A stretch of DNA of 64,000 nucleotides, taken from the NCBI RefSeq assembly GCF_036323735.1, contig NC_086028.1, forward strand, positions 19,442,501 through 19,506,500. The letters are read 5' to 3'. This document shows positions 33,180 through 44,879 of the stretch, in pieces; the first letter of the stretch is position 1, and every line of letters begins with the position of its first letter. A program made the translations under genes and the position numbers. The notes below the pieces were generated by a model, which worked only from the letters and a program-made list of their open reading frames with translations, had not been told where the DNA came from and did no database searches. This stretch comes from Rattus norvegicus (taxonomy: Eukaryota; Chordata; Mammalia; Rodentia; Muridae).

Positions 33180-34900
33180 GCGGTGTGGCTGTTACTTTTT
33201 ACTTTGTGATTCAGAAGAAGTAAAATTTGATGAGCGTGGTTCAGTTTGTGTCCGGCCAGTTATTTCCATGGAGTTAAGTCGACTTCATAACTCCATGTAG
33301 CCCTTGCAGAAGAGCGTTCTCCAGCCCGTGAATCAGGAGGGAAGAGTTAGGGTTCAGATGGGGTTCAGGAACTAGAGTTCAGGTGATGGCATGACTCTGA
33401 AAAAAAAATGGCTGCAGTTCTCAGGACTCCAGTTCTCCTGACACAAAACCATGAGATGAACAACCCCACTTCTGGAACACACTGGTCTGCGTTTCAAATT
33501 GTATTTAAAAGCAGCAATCAGTTCCATGAGACGCATGAGATTATACCGTTCTTGGGACAACTCGGGACTCATGCAGTCAACCATATCAAATCCCAGCCCC
33601 CCCTCCCCTATTCGTCAACCCTCCTCAGGACTATGACAAATGTTTTTATTTTCCTATCTTACACACAGAGATGTGGCTGTGAAATATGCTTTAAGTTGGT
33701 TTTCATTCGTCGTGGCCTTTAGGGCAATGCATACAGTTTGATTGCAAGATGGTTCACCCCGGAGTGGCTCCCTTAGCATCCTGTGGCTTCTGTGTTGTAC
33801 TTTAAAAGCATTACTGCAGGGCATTCTCTGAGCCTTCCCAACCTAGCTGGGAAAGTCTGCTCATCACTGGGCTCAACATGGAGTTTAGTGTAGCATCCAA
33901 CTGAAAACACCCATGTGAGACGGTTAATCATACAGCACAGGTAGAAATAAGACTTCCCCAGAATGAGTACGTGGTCTCCCCCCCTCCCCCCCCCCGGGGA
34001 AGGAGCTATACATACAGCTCTGGAATTAAAAAAAAAAAAAGTCACTGAAACTGATTAATGCTGTCCAAGGCAAATTGAATGCGATGTTGTAAAGCTTTCA
34101 AATGTTACTAAGGTTTGAAGTAAAGGGTAGACATATAACAAGTTTATGCTAATCCTCAGATAGCAGCTAAATGCTTTTCCTTGCTGAAAGGCAGACTTCT
34201 TTCACAGGGAGCACACATTAGCTGGGAGCCCCTTTCAGCCCCGGTAGTGATCCTTTGTAAGTCCCTCTCCTTTGAAATGTGGTGGCCCTCTCTATATAAT
34301 GCTCTGGCTCAGCTTCCAGAAAAGAGAGCTCGTGGAGAGGGGGCAACCTGCTTCTACACAGTAAACCCTCCCTAATTCCCGGATGCGTCTCTCAAGTGCA
34401 AGGTCATCACTTTCTACACAGGGCCAGGAAAGGTTCTTTACAAGGGTGGTGTGGAGTCTCCTGCGGCCTTCAATTACTTTCCCTACTGACACCTCCCCTG
34501 GGCTTCTCTTTTTTAAGCATATCTCCTTCCTTTGGGACTTTGCAGAGTTTCACAATCACGGAAACACAGCAAGCCATCAATTAAGCACTCTTCAACAAAC
34601 ATCCAATTTGCATCTAGCCTGCAATTCTCCCTCCCAGGGATCAAAGCTGGTCAGCAGAACCTCAGCTATGGAAGGAGCTTTCTTTGCAGACAAAGGCAGC
34701 GTGGAGACTGTGCTACCCTAAGAGTCCCAGGAATTACAGAGCACTAGAGCTTAAACTTGGCACCACACGAGGCTCTAGAAACTCTGCCCTGACTAAGGGA
34801 AAAGTCAGTGTTGGTATCAATAGCCCAAAGGCTGGATTTTTGCCCAAAGAAATCCCTTAAGTTGACAGTTCGATTTAGATGGCAGTTTCACTAGTCTGTG
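33180..34900. other. Mostly unique sequence, no gene seen
   Basis: Contains C-run 33979-33996 and A-run 34028-34041. Overlapping frames of 66-112 codons on both strands at 33372-33722 and 34181-34747 are unrecognised. 33480-33530 is AT-rich unique DNA. Confidence 0.35.
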
Positions 34901-34907
34901 TCACTTT

Positions 34908-35098
34908 CTTTGTTTCTTTTTTTTTGTCACTTAGCAATTCATTCGTGTATCTGTGTACTCCTTGCACATATACTCCACAGAGCACATGTGCAGGTGAAGG
35001 GCAGCAGGTCGGGGGGTCTACATGTGGGTCCCAGTGACCAAACTTGGGTTACCGGCATTGGCAAGTGTTTTTACCCACTGAGCCATCCCACCAGCCCT
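34908..35098 (-). mobile_element. B3 SINE
   Basis: Reverse-strand B3: agagcacatgtgcaggtgaa, ctacatgtgggtcccagtg, tttttacccactgagccatc, ccaccagccc, after a T-rich tail at about 34908-34926. Confidence 0.8.
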
Positions 35099-35239
35099 TC
35101 ACTGGTATTTAGTTGCAGGTAGTAAGGCAATAACACGTATGCCCATCTTTTTGTCTAGTGCATCGGCAACGAGTGAACCCAGTCTTTGATTTAGAACAGT
35201 AAATGTAGAAGTCACTCGCGTTTCCTTTACGAAGTAGTG

Positions 35240-35490
35240 CTTAAGTATACGGGTTCCAGAGACTGCTTCCTGCTTTTGAATCTGGACTTCCTTACTGGCT
35301 GTGTGGCCTGGACACCTATATTACACTTCCATGCCTCAGTCTTCCTTCACTGAAAAATGGAGATGACCATTGGTAATATTTATGCAATTTTGCAAAGGCG
35401 TCTTGATCACTCTGACCATTAAATGGCTTACTGTATGCCAAATTCCTGGCACACAGAAGAGGTCGAGTTGTCGTGGTTGTTACTAAAAAA
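35240..35490 (+). mobile_element. MIR SINE, near full length
   Basis: gggttccagagactgcttcc, ttttgaatctggacttcct, tactggctgtgtggcctgg, tgcctcagtcttccttcact, attcctggcacacagaaga in MIR order. Confidence 0.72.
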
Positions 35491-35524
35491 ATGAGTCACA
35501 TTTTGAAGTTGCCCAATCAGCTCA

Positions 35525-35638
35525 ATAGGATAGTCACTGTGTACCAAATACTGTTCTAAAAACTTTAAATACATGGAGTAGTTTGGACGTCTAGCAGTTT
35601 TATGAAGACTACCTCATTCTCACAGGTAAGGGAACAGA

Positions 35639-35687
<49 letters not shown>

Positions 35688-35760
35688 CCAGATAGCAGAG
35701 GAGCCAGGACTCAAACCTGAGCTCTAAAGGCCATGCCCCCAACCACTCTACTTTGCTCTG
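35525..35760 (-). mobile_element. MIR SINE split by a (CA)n grown in its core
   Basis: Left: agtcactgtgtaccaaatac, tgttctaaaaactttaaata. Right: gagccagatagcagaggagc, caggactcaaacctgagctc. Between them, at the place of the conserved aggtcacacag core, lies a pure (AC)n. Confidence 0.72.
35644..35684. repeat. (AC)n microsatellite inside a MIR
   Basis: Pure AC units. Both sides continue as the same MIR. Confidence 0.96.
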
Positions 35761-35769
35761 CTACGCTCA

Positions 35770-36660
35770 CTCTCTGAGTGACCTCAGGACAAGGACATGA
35801 GGGACAGCAGTGTACCACAACCAGAGACAGTGACAGAAAGGCTCGTCAGCATCACTGATGTACAGACCAGGGTCAGACACAACAGGCTCTTATCCAACAA
35901 GCACACTTAGCCTTCCCCAGCAGCCAGGAGGCAAGCACCATGTTGTAATGGATTATCTGTGAATCCTATACTCTGAGGACTCTATTTTCAGAATGTAAGC
36001 TGCTTATGCTTCAGCCTGGCAGAGTAGAACATCAAGGCAGGAGCATCTCGGCTCTACCTTGAATTCTCCTGTTTCCCAGGTAACACCTCTGCACTGCTCT
36101 GTGAGCTGCCTGCTTATGTCTGACTGTAAATATGAGACGATAAGAAGTGGATAAGGGGCCTTTTCTCTCCCGCATTTCTGATCTAGTGTGACCAGTTTAA
36201 TTTGACAGAATTCAGCATTAAAAAAAAATTTTTTTAAAGATTGGACTTACTCTGATACTTTCGAAACCAAATTGTGTCTTTAATCAGATTTGCTATGGGA
36301 CTCGACATCAGTGTCGCCAAGCTCACACTTGGATTTCTTGTTATCTATCTCCAATATCACACTAGTTCTACATGTGGAATCTTCTCTGGGACGCTTTGCT
36401 CAGGATGCTATCTGTCCTTCCTATTTCTCAACATAATCAGGCGAATTCAGAAGTGAGGTAAAGATCGCTAAAACATCTGAGTGAATGAATATATTGGCTA
36501 CGGGACCTCTGTAAGTCAAGCCAGTCAGGTGACTCGGTTCACAAAGGCCTCAATTTTACAAGGGTAAAGTGGGAGTGCGGGGTTAAGTTAATGATATAAG
36601 TGACATATAAGGGGCCCCAAAATTAATACTAAATGCTATTCCTGTTACTTATGTCTGTGA
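35770..36660. other. Unique sequence, no gene seen
   Basis: No gene. Contains A/T runs at 36221-36237. A 60-codon plus frame at 36274-36456 is unrecognised. Confidence 0.35.
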
Positions 36661-36862
36661 TTTTTTTTTTAAGATTTATTTTTATCTATATGTGTGTCTG
36701 TGTGAATGAATGAATGCCACGTGTGTGCGGGTACCATGGGTTCTAGAGGAGTCTACTGGATTTCCTGGGGCTAGAGTTATAGGGAGTTGCAGACTTCCTA
36801 ACTCAGGTACTCTGGAGGAGCAGAAATTGCTCTTAACCACTGGGCAATCTCTTTAGGCCTGC
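36661..36862 (-). mobile_element. B2/B3-class SINE
   Basis: Reverse strand: tttttaagatttatttttat, ccacgtgtgtgcgggtacca, aggtactctggaggagcaga and ttgctcttaaccactgggca, the usual B2/B3 head at the right end. Confidence 0.72.
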
Positions 36863-36869
36863 TGCTAAC

Positions 36870-37985
36870 CATCAGTCAAGATTTTTAAGCTACCGCAAAT
36901 CAAATTTAACTATACTAATTAAGTTTTAGAGGGACAGTTTTTAGAAGGCAAAACCCACTAAAAATCAAGCTTAGTTTTCGGGGGAGAAGCTTTAAAAGCA
37001 TCCTTAGAGCAATCTAAGGCTTGCTTTGGAAAACTGATTACCTACAGATATAAAACACCCAATGCTTGGGACTTCTGAGAAGCAAGAACACCCCTGTTCA
37101 CTTAGCTGGAAGTCCCCGTGGAAGGGGTATCCTTGTCAACCCAGGCACCCATCCAAATCAACTACCAGCCTACTGTGTGGTGAGTCTTGACTGTTGAGTT
37201 TCCTGAGCTTAATCGCAGGCAGAAACGGCCAAGAGCCCACCTCTTTTCATCAGCTTGGCAACTAGAACTGAGGATTAAGAGACAATGTTCTCACAGCCTC
37301 ACGATAGGCACCCAAAATGTTCCTGAACAGGATCAACATTGTGTTTGCTATAACAATACCTAAGCACACAACCTCTCCTTGAAAAGTGAAGGAGAAAGTC
37401 AGGTCAAAAGGATCATTGTGTAGACCTACTTTGGCTCTAGGTAGAAGCCATATTAGATCACATGAACCTCCCCCTGAGTGTAAGTCAGGTGTTAACTAGT
37501 TTTGTTCGTAAGCATCTCACTTATAGAAAACCCAAGTCCTACAAATGGCCAGACATATCATATGAAATGTCAATGTGTTCATTTGTTTGTTGTATTGCAA
37601 CATTTTCAGGGCTCCTTTTGAGTCACATATTTGAGTACCATCCTCTGAAGAGCGGATTGAATATAGACCCAAACAGCCCTCCACCGTCAGCGAGTTTCCT
37701 TGGCAATGAGCTTGCTCAACTCCCAGGGTGTTGCTGGGGAAAGACGAGGGCAGGCAAATTGTAAACAGGTTCTGGAGAGCCTCCCTGTAGTCCTAGCCAT
37801 ACATCAGGCTGATAAATAAGACTCCGGCAGAGTAGAATTTCAACCAAACAATTTTGTGTACAAAGAGAAAGGTTATCCCTCCTCCTGGGATGGGGAGAAC
37901 TGAATTGCTTGCACCAGGAGCCGCAGAGCTCTATAAACTTCAATCGCACATCCCTGCTCTCCTAGCTCACTAATGAAACCGAAAT
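36870..37985. other. Unique sequence, no gene seen
   Basis: No recognised repeat or gene. The 100-codon plus frame 37462-37764 has no family or splice support. Confidence 0.35.
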
Positions 37986-37989
37986 CAGT

Positions 37990-38310
37990 GTTGTCCTTTA
38001 AATGTTTGCGCCTGGAGTTATGACCTGTTTCAAACGACAGGGAACTGGAGACAACATTTTAATGGTTATGAATGCATTTAGAAAGAAGTCTCGGTGTCTA
38101 ATGAGAGTGAAGAAGGCACTACAATTGAGGAACAATTTACTACCGAGAAATCAATTTGAAAATTCTATACAAGATTATCACCCATTAAATTGTCTTTCTT
38201 CAGAACTGCGGGCCCTAAAATGGTACTTCTGGACAAAGAATTTTACAAACAATAAATGCTAATTAAGTAATCTATTCAAATGGTTGATTGAAAGAATAAA
38301 AAAGTATCCC
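37990..38310. promoter_or_regulatory. Repeat-free AT-rich island, enhancer candidate
   Basis: Unique AT-rich DNA with ggttatgaatgcatttagaa, acaataaatgctaattaagt (TAATTA) and ttgaggaacaatttact. An 86-codon plus frame crosses it without support. Confidence 0.22.
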
Positions 38311-38357
38311 CTGGGGGAAAACCCCTTCAGCTATTTCTACTTAGGCCCTCTTTTCTT

Positions 38358-38381
38358 AAAAGAAAGAAAGAAAGAAAGAAA
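38358..38381. repeat. (AAAG)n microsatellite
   Basis: Six AAAG-type tetranucleotides. Confidence 0.93.
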
Positions 38382-38470
38382 ACACTGGTGAGTATCAGGA
38401 AACAAGCTGGAACATGCTAATAGTCTACCATCTTTGTACTTCATGGATACAATGCCGTGTGAATGGAAGA

Positions 38471-38815
38471 AGACACACATGTGTACACACACACACATGT
38501 ACACACACACACACACACACACACACGAATACTACCATACACGTACCTGTACATATACACATGTGCTAACATCCTACCACACACAGCACATTCTAACATG
38601 TACATATGCACATACACTCTAACCTGCACATTCTATCACACATGTATCCCAACACATATTTGCACATTTTAACACACTCTAGCACACACATTCTAGTACA
38701 TTCTAGCACACACAGTCTTGCACATTCTATCATACACATACACATTCTAGCACATTAACCTTTTAACACACGCATGTACATAGACGCACACACGCACATT
38801 CTGCCACATACAGTC
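38471..38815. repeat. CA-rich mosaic and imperfect minisatellite
   Basis: The left part is (AC)n with ATGT interruptions. From about 38575 to 38815 imperfect units with the core cacattcta(g/a)cacac recur at least eight times. Frames across it are artefacts. Confidence 0.85.
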
Positions 38816-38829
38816 ACACTTAGATGGAA

Positions 38830-39490
38830 CGAGTGTCAGTGGGCGGAGTTCTTTGCTGCCATAGTTAATGCAGAGGAGAATGCTGGTGAGTCCAGAAGAC
38901 CCTAAAAGAATGTACACATGAACGCAGACACAATCCTGATACTAAGGAGGGCATGTGTGTGTGGCTAAAGTTATTTAAGACTCTTGCTCTGCAAAGTAGA
39001 GCAACGATATTTGAACACCAAAAAGATAATAAGAGGGTGTTTACACGTAAGAACCACACTTTCTTCAAGGAAGCCAGTACATTTTCTAATTGCATATAAG
39101 GAAAAGCCAGGTTAGCCAATGACCAAAACAAAGAACATAAGGTGTCAGAAGAGAAGAAAAGCTTAATTACTTTCTGTCCCCATAGCCTGGGGTCCTCATG
39201 TCCTCAGGTCTTTCAGCAGATGCTAGTTCCTAGAAGGGCAAGAGGCTCTGGTGATTCCGGAGTCCGGAATGCAGCCAAGCCTGGACCCTGCTCCCAACTC
39301 AGAGATGGAGATGTGGTTACGTCACTCTACAGAAGACAGTTGCCATCCAGAAAGCATCATGGGAACGAGAATAGGACCACCACTCACAGTCCCCCGGGGC
39401 ACCAGGAGTGAAGATTCTCCCAGGGAGGCTAGAATATAGTCCCCTTTTGATTTTCTTTCCTGGTCTCTAGGCCTCCAAGGAATCTGTTGT
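38830..39490. other. Unique sequence, no gene seen
   Basis: No recognised gene or repeat. Frames at 38865-39131 (minus) and 39142-39439 (plus) are unsupported. Confidence 0.35.
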
Positions 39491-39494
39491 TATG

Positions 39495-39800
39495 AGCTGG
39501 TGACCCGGTATATCATCTCTGTCTTTTATTGGCTTCCCAGTAAGACAAAAGGTTTGAAGCCAATTTGCACCATTTGTGTGGCATGGACTTCTGGGCTAAT
39601 TACAGGCTCCTTTAATAGTGTGCCCTTTTATATGAACACAAACAAAAATGATCTCGATCTGAATGTGAGCATTGCTTTAGTATCATGCGAAATTAAACCT
39701 GAAGGGCATTATGTCCTCATAAAGCATAATGACTGCTTGAGTCCTACCTCACGGCGTCTCAGAGGAATGCTCACCGGCAGGTAATAAACAGATCTGGAAA
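39495..39800. promoter_or_regulatory. Repeat-free island, enhancer candidate
   Basis: Unique sequence with TAATTA at 39597-39602, tccctttaatag-like words, taaagcataatgactgc and several CpGs (gatctcgatctg, catgcgaaatta, cacggcgtctc). CpG retention in AT-rich unique DNA suggests constraint, as inference. Confidence 0.25.
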
Positions 39801-40026
39801 AATGTCACTGGCCACATTACGCATCCCATAGCTGGGACGAGGAGGGCAGTTTGATGTACAGCTCAGCAGAGTGGGAGCAGCTGCTGGTGCCTCTGAAATG
39901 TTGTGTGCCCCATACATAGGAAGGGAAGGAAAGAGTAGGTTTTCTCATACACAGCGTAAGACCTGGATGTGTGTGGAAGAAGGCAGCACAGCCTTAATAA
40001 GGATCTGAGGGAGGCACGCAATTTTT

Positions 40027-40072
40027 AAAATAATAATAATAATTAATACTACTAATAATTAATAATAATTTT
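40027..40072. repeat. (AAT)n microsatellite
   Basis: Imperfect AAT/ATT triplets. Confidence 0.88.
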
Positions 40073-40079
40073 TCTGATC

Positions 40080-41525
40080 CTCTTTTCTAAGCATAGTACA
40101 TATCTGACCTGTTAAATAAATTAATGGTGAAGGGCTATTGATAATAAAGTAATGTAAAAGCATTGGCAAAAGATGCTAAGTCCCTGAGCGTAATGTCCAG
40201 ATCAGCAGCTGCTCTTTGCTGGACCGATGAGCATCCACCGATGTGGAAATGTCTGTCCTGGGTGTCTTGTGAAACCTCAGAGTTTTACTTGCCACTCTTA
40301 TATCCAGGTGACTCATACCTCAAATACATACAGGGTCTAGAAATCGGTCCTTATTAGAATAGTCTCTTTGGAGCAAACAATTAACCTAGATGATAAAATA
40401 TCACGGTGAAACTAGACACAGTCTGGTCTAGAGGGATAGGAACTGGTTGCCTGACCAGAGACAAGGAGACATCTGTCATATTTCTCTGAAAAGTGGCCTT
40501 AAAACTCTCAGCCCCCCAATTCAAGTGCCTTGGGGATCCCGCTAGAAATTGCCAGCCTTGTGGCTAACGGTGGGTCATTCTGGGGGCTCCATTTCCATCC
40601 CTCCTCCTGGTTGAACATGGCCTACTGTTTTCACTCAGTGCCAAACATTTAGCACCGTGACCTCAGGGAAGCTCCCCTTGCACAGAGGGAAAGGTGCCCA
40701 AAGCAGACCAGCGATGTTTTATGAATCAGGCCCAGGAAAAGGTGAGTATATCTCCCACCACAGGCAGTGCAATCTATCAGCTAGTCTTTAAAAAAAAAAG
40801 TTAAAAGTAAGCAATAAATCAACAGGGAGGTCCTCTGCCATCAAGCTGTCTTGGGATGCAATTTAAAATGACTTTATCATGACCTTGCCTACTTGTAATT
40901 TCAATGCTTGAAAAAAAAATTTCCCTACACACTCCCTGAGACAACCTGCTTGGGAAAATATCCTGCTTCTTTTAGATGGCCGCGTGAAGTGATTATGTGT
41001 CTGTCTGGTGGCTCTCCTCCCTTGTAAATGGGTAGGCTCAGGATGAGCATTTGGGGATTCTGGTCATAGAGAGCTGTGAAAGCCATCTGGGCCGGGAACA
41101 TGTATTCGGAGAACATATGTCTCCGTTAACACCAGGCCACAGACATGGATGATCCTGGTGGCTTTGGTGTCATTAAGAGAAAATACCGAGTGTTGCCAGG
41201 ACTGCTGCATGCAGAACCTCTTCCAAGTGCTGGGAGACACCCTGGTGACTTGCAGAGTCATTAAAGCAACAATGCTGGTGGCAGACGCTGAGTGACATTT
41301 TGCAGTGCAAGATGCATGAATGGCGGCTGTGTGGCTGAGAGAATTAGGCCCAAGAAAAGTGAGCATCCCTGTGCGTTCTGCTGTGGCTTACACACTCAGC
41401 CCGACTTCCAGGAGCTGAACGGCATTGACCTTTGCACACTGTGAACTTCGAATGCGCTTGGCTCAAGGTGACACTGGGGGACAGAGTTCTTATTTGTTTT
41501 GAGAGCTTCGATGTAGGCAGAGAGT
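40080..41525. other. Unique sequence, no gene seen
   Basis: No recognised gene. A-runs lie at 40789-40799 and 40911-40919. Minus frames at 40925-41116 and 41064-41366 are unsupported. Confidence 0.35.
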
Positions 41526-41529
41526 AAAA

Positions 41530-41690
41530 GGGATACTACAGGCTTGGGGAGAAGACCTGAGTTTGAATCTCTGTCCTGAGACTTAGGATGCTCAAATGTC
41601 GGTCGTGTGATTTGACCTCAGCTGCTTCAACCACACAAAGGGGGCTAACGGTTCTTGTCAGAGGAATGGCTGAGAAGGAGCATGATGGCG
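41530..41690 (+). mobile_element. MIR SINE fragment
   Basis: gagaagacctgagtttgaat, ctctgtcctgagacttagga, gtgatttgacctcagctgct and gggggctaacgg follow MIR order. Confidence 0.55.
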
Positions 41691-41736
41691 GTGTCCCTTG
41701 CTTGCCACCTGACTTAAGGTGTGCAGCAACTCTTAG

Positions 41737-41807
41737 AACTAAAAAAACAAAAACAAAAACAAAATCAAAAACAAAAAACAAAAACAACAACAAAAAAACC
41801 CCCCACA
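41737..41807. repeat. A-rich (AAAAAC)n tract
   Basis: Imperfect AAAAAC units ending in a C-run. The K/T/N-rich plus frame and F/V-rich minus frame here are artefacts. Confidence 0.92.
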
Positions 41808-42234
41808 ACTCTTGGGGTTTATCCTTGTTTTGTTTGTGTCTTATAGACCAAATAGCATCCTTCTAACCTTCCTGAGGTGCTATATACAATCCCCGACTGG
41901 TTGGATTTCCTTAATCTCTAACCTAGTGTGCTTTAATGGAGGAAAATGTTTTATACTGCCCGATATGACAGTCACTAGCAGCAGTTGGCTGTTAGCACGT
42001 GAAAGGTGGCTCCTCTGACTAGAAACTGGACTTTTAGTTGGACTGCATTTTAACCCAATTAACTGTAAACAGCTTCATGGGATGCACAGCTTCTACACTA
42101 GATAAGCACGTCAAGTCTGAACGCTGATGAAGGAAGAACATGGGCTCGGCTCGTGGACACGGCACAGGTGATTAAATTATTCACCAGCTCCCCACCGCCC
42201 TGCCAGCATCCGATTGACTGATGTGGTCTTCCTG

Positions 42235-42345
42235 CAGGAGCTCACTAGGTCAGAAATAAGTGCTGTGACCTTGAATGTCTCCACATTTTTCTCATCTATA
42301 AAGTGGGGTGAAGGCCCTGGATCTCGTTTTAAAGTCTAATGCAAC
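42235..42345 (+). mobile_element. MIR SINE fragment
   Basis: gtgctgtgaccttgaatgtc, tttttctcatctataaagtg and gggtgaaggccctgg are MIR core. Confidence 0.6.
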
Positions 42346-42349
42346 AAGA

Positions 42350-43100
42350 GATACCCAATGCATTGGTACCGATAAGCTCAGCAGAGTCCATACCAGGGGA
42401 CCGGACTAGCTTGCACGGCACTTTGTTCTGTGGTACTGGTCACGATCCCAAACATGTATGATGTTGCTTGTGCTTTATTGTCAGACGTACCATCTAAGAT
42501 GTTATGCTTTAAGATATGTCCCCTCTAGTCCCAACAGGTAGAACTTGATTTGGCATCACCTTTTTGTATCCAATTTACCTTAGTCCACTTCATAGCGTAG
42601 GGTTTCTATTCAAAGGTCCAAATGTTTGAGTTGAGCTCAGTTTTAAAATCTGGATTATATTCAGAGAGCACGTATGAGTCTGTCTGTCTATCTGCATGTG
42701 TGTCTATGTGTACTGGATTTTTATATCTGCAAATAGCACAAATCACATACTTCTGTGCTTTGTTGATTTGCCTCAGCTGTTAAAATGCCCTAGTAAATCT
42801 AGTTGCTACCCAAGGACCAGCTATAAAAGTAAAGCCTAGCCTAAATTAAAGGTGAAGCTATTAACATTTGTCCTGCAGCCTGTAAGACTCTAATGAGTTC
42901 CTTTCTGGCATTCATGAACTTGAACCTGAAATGGGGCTGCAAAACCCAGTGGGGTTTTCCCTTGTTCTGTTGTTCATTGAAAGCTTTACCTGGGAATGGC
43001 TTGGTCTAAATTGCTCCATCACAGCTTGTAGATGAGGTCAGAGCAGGAGAAGGTATGAAAACAACCCTTCAATATAGACTAGGACTATTTTGTGCAACGC
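42350..43100. other. Unique sequence, no gene seen
   Basis: No gene. AT-rich unique sequence at 42640-42890. A small hairpin word (aaaacccagtggggtttt) lies near 42940. Confidence 0.35.
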
Positions 43101-43109
43101 CAAAGAATA

Positions 43110-43305
43110 CGGATTGGGGATTGGTGATGGTAAGCACTGTAGCTCCCCCGGGGAAGGCTGCATTGTTGTCTAGGGTAGCATTTTGGGGTTCTTCTTTGAT
43201 GTGGTGTTCACATAGGAGTGTCTGTGAAACACCCCCTCCTGGTAGTGACAACCAAAAAATGTCACCAGGCATTTTGCAAAATGCCACACAGTATGGCTGG
43301 TGAGA
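43110..43305 (-). mobile_element. MER20-like hAT-Charlie fossil
   Basis: cccctcctggtagtgacaac, caaaaaatgtcaccaggcat, tttgcaaaatgcc and a left part gcattttggggttcttcttt match the order of the MER20-type element. Termini are degraded. Confidence 0.5.
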
Positions 43306-43324
43306 GCCCCCCTGCTAGGTGAGA

Positions 43325-43560
43325 AGCATGGCTCTTCAGCTAGTCACCCTTGGTCCAATTTTCGCATCACCACTTTCCAGCAGTGTGACCTTGAACAAGG
43401 GTTTGACCTCTCTGAGCCGTAATTTCCTCTGGCGTGAAATAAAGATAACTGCACTTTTAAAGCAGAGGGTTACTGTGAGAATTAAATTACACAATGTGAA
43501 TAAGGCTCTTAGCACAATGCCTGGCAACTAGTCTTCACTAAACGGTAGTTACTGGTACCA
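43325..43560 (+). mobile_element. MIR SINE, near full length
   Basis: ccagcagtgtgaccttgaac, cctctctgagccgtaatttc, tgtgagaattaaattacaca, cttagcacaatgcctggcaa and tagttactgg in MIR order. Confidence 0.82.
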
Positions 43561-43564
43561 TTAA

Positions 43565-43955
43565 CTACTTGGACTCTCTAAACTGCTCTGACCGCACAAG
43601 CTACAGACTCTAGCTGCTCTTCTGCATGAGCCCAATTATTAGGCACTTAATCCCAACAGAGGAAACAGAGAAGTGGCCAGGGAGTCTTTCCCAGAGCGAG
43701 TTTCCGGAGAGGCATTGCTGCTCCGTCTCTCCGAGTGAGCAGAACTTCTCCTACGATTGGGCTCCTAGGTCTGACCAGCACACCTTGATGCAAAATGCCT
43801 CTGCATTCCTAAGAAAGGGCATGGCCAAATGCAGAACCAGAACCTTGGCAACAAGGAAAAGGACACAAAGAAGAAATAAATAACAAAAGAAACCCCCAAA
43901 GGGCACAGGACGGGTGCCAGAAACACTTGGGCAGCGGTCATGCCTGGGTCTTAGA
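43565..43955. other. Unique sequence, no gene seen
   Basis: The 85-codon plus frame 43626-43883 and opposing minus frame have no recognised product. Confidence 0.35.
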
Positions 43956-43959
43956 TTCA

Positions 43960-44150
43960 TTCCTAGCTATGTCTTTTGCTCCATTTCATTGGTAGCTTCT
44001 TACGTGTTGCGGGTGCATCATTCCATCTGCAGGACCTTAACAGGTCATAGCTCTGCGAGAACAGGGAACGGCTCCGCTCTACTCACTGCCAAGTTCTTAC
44101 TCAGCAGGGCAGTGCCTGCCTCTGAGAGGGATTCAGGATACACTGCTTGA
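43960..44150 (+). repeat. Possible L2 3' end relic
   Basis: tctgcgagaacagggaacgg, tctactcactgccaagttct and cagggcagtgcctgcctctg parallel the L2 3' region. Diverged. Confidence 0.4.
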
Positions 44151-44154
44151 CGGT

Positions 44155-44540
44155 CTCATTTCCCTCTGCATAGCATTAGTTTTCTCAGCACCCCGAGCAC
44201 ATTTTTCCAGCAGTAGGGGAGAGCTGCCCAACCATCTCACCTACTCCCCTGCAGTCTTCCAGGAAGAGCTTCAAGGCAGGAACCTTCTCAATTGTTTCTG
44301 ACAGCAAAACAAGCAAGCCAAGAGTGGCCTGGCCTTGTTAGTGTGATTTGGTGACTAGCCGGTCCCAGCTCCAACACTTGCTTAGGCACATGCCTTCTCA
44401 TAAATTAATACGACCCTTTGAATGGCTGCTTAGATGTCCTTTTGTCAGTAGGTGATAACTTCCTGCCCGTTATAGTTTGCCCCTAAGCCTTCTCATTTTA
44501 TTTAAGTCCCAAAAGGAGAGAGAAGCCAATCACAGCAATA
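44155..44540. other. Unique sequence, no gene seen
   Basis: No confident gene or repeat. Confidence 0.35.
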
Positions 44541-44544
44541 TTAA

Positions 44545-44875
44545 TTACTTTTGTGTCACTATGATAACCAAGTACCTGTTAAAAGCAACTTAACGGAAAA
44601 AGTATTGTTAGGGCTCATGTTTTCAGAGGAGTCAGTCAATAGTCATTTGACACTTTGACCTTCAAAGCATCACGGCAGCAGGAACATGTGGCCAAGGATA
44701 ACTTTTCCTATGGTGTGGGGCCAGGAAGGAGAGAGCGAGACAGGAAGCAGGCAGAGATAATATACTTCCAGAGACAACATCCCCAGTGACCTACCTCTTC
44801 CACCTTGGCCCAATCTCTTAAGTTTCTAGAACTTTCTCAAATAATGCCACCACCCAGGTATTATGCATTCAAATC
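44545..44875 (-). mobile_element. Diverged MT-type LTR-like repeat
   Basis: ttttgtgtcactatgataac, taaaagcaacttaacggaaa, agagagcgagacaggaagca, ccccagtgacctacctcttc and ggtattatgcattcaaatca follow the reverse strand of a rodent MT-like LTR. Ends are not clean. Confidence 0.5.
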
Positions 44876-44879
44876 ATGA

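Noticed and set aside
42934..42956. Possible small hairpin RNA
   Set aside because: The stem is about seven base pairs, too short for a microRNA precursor.
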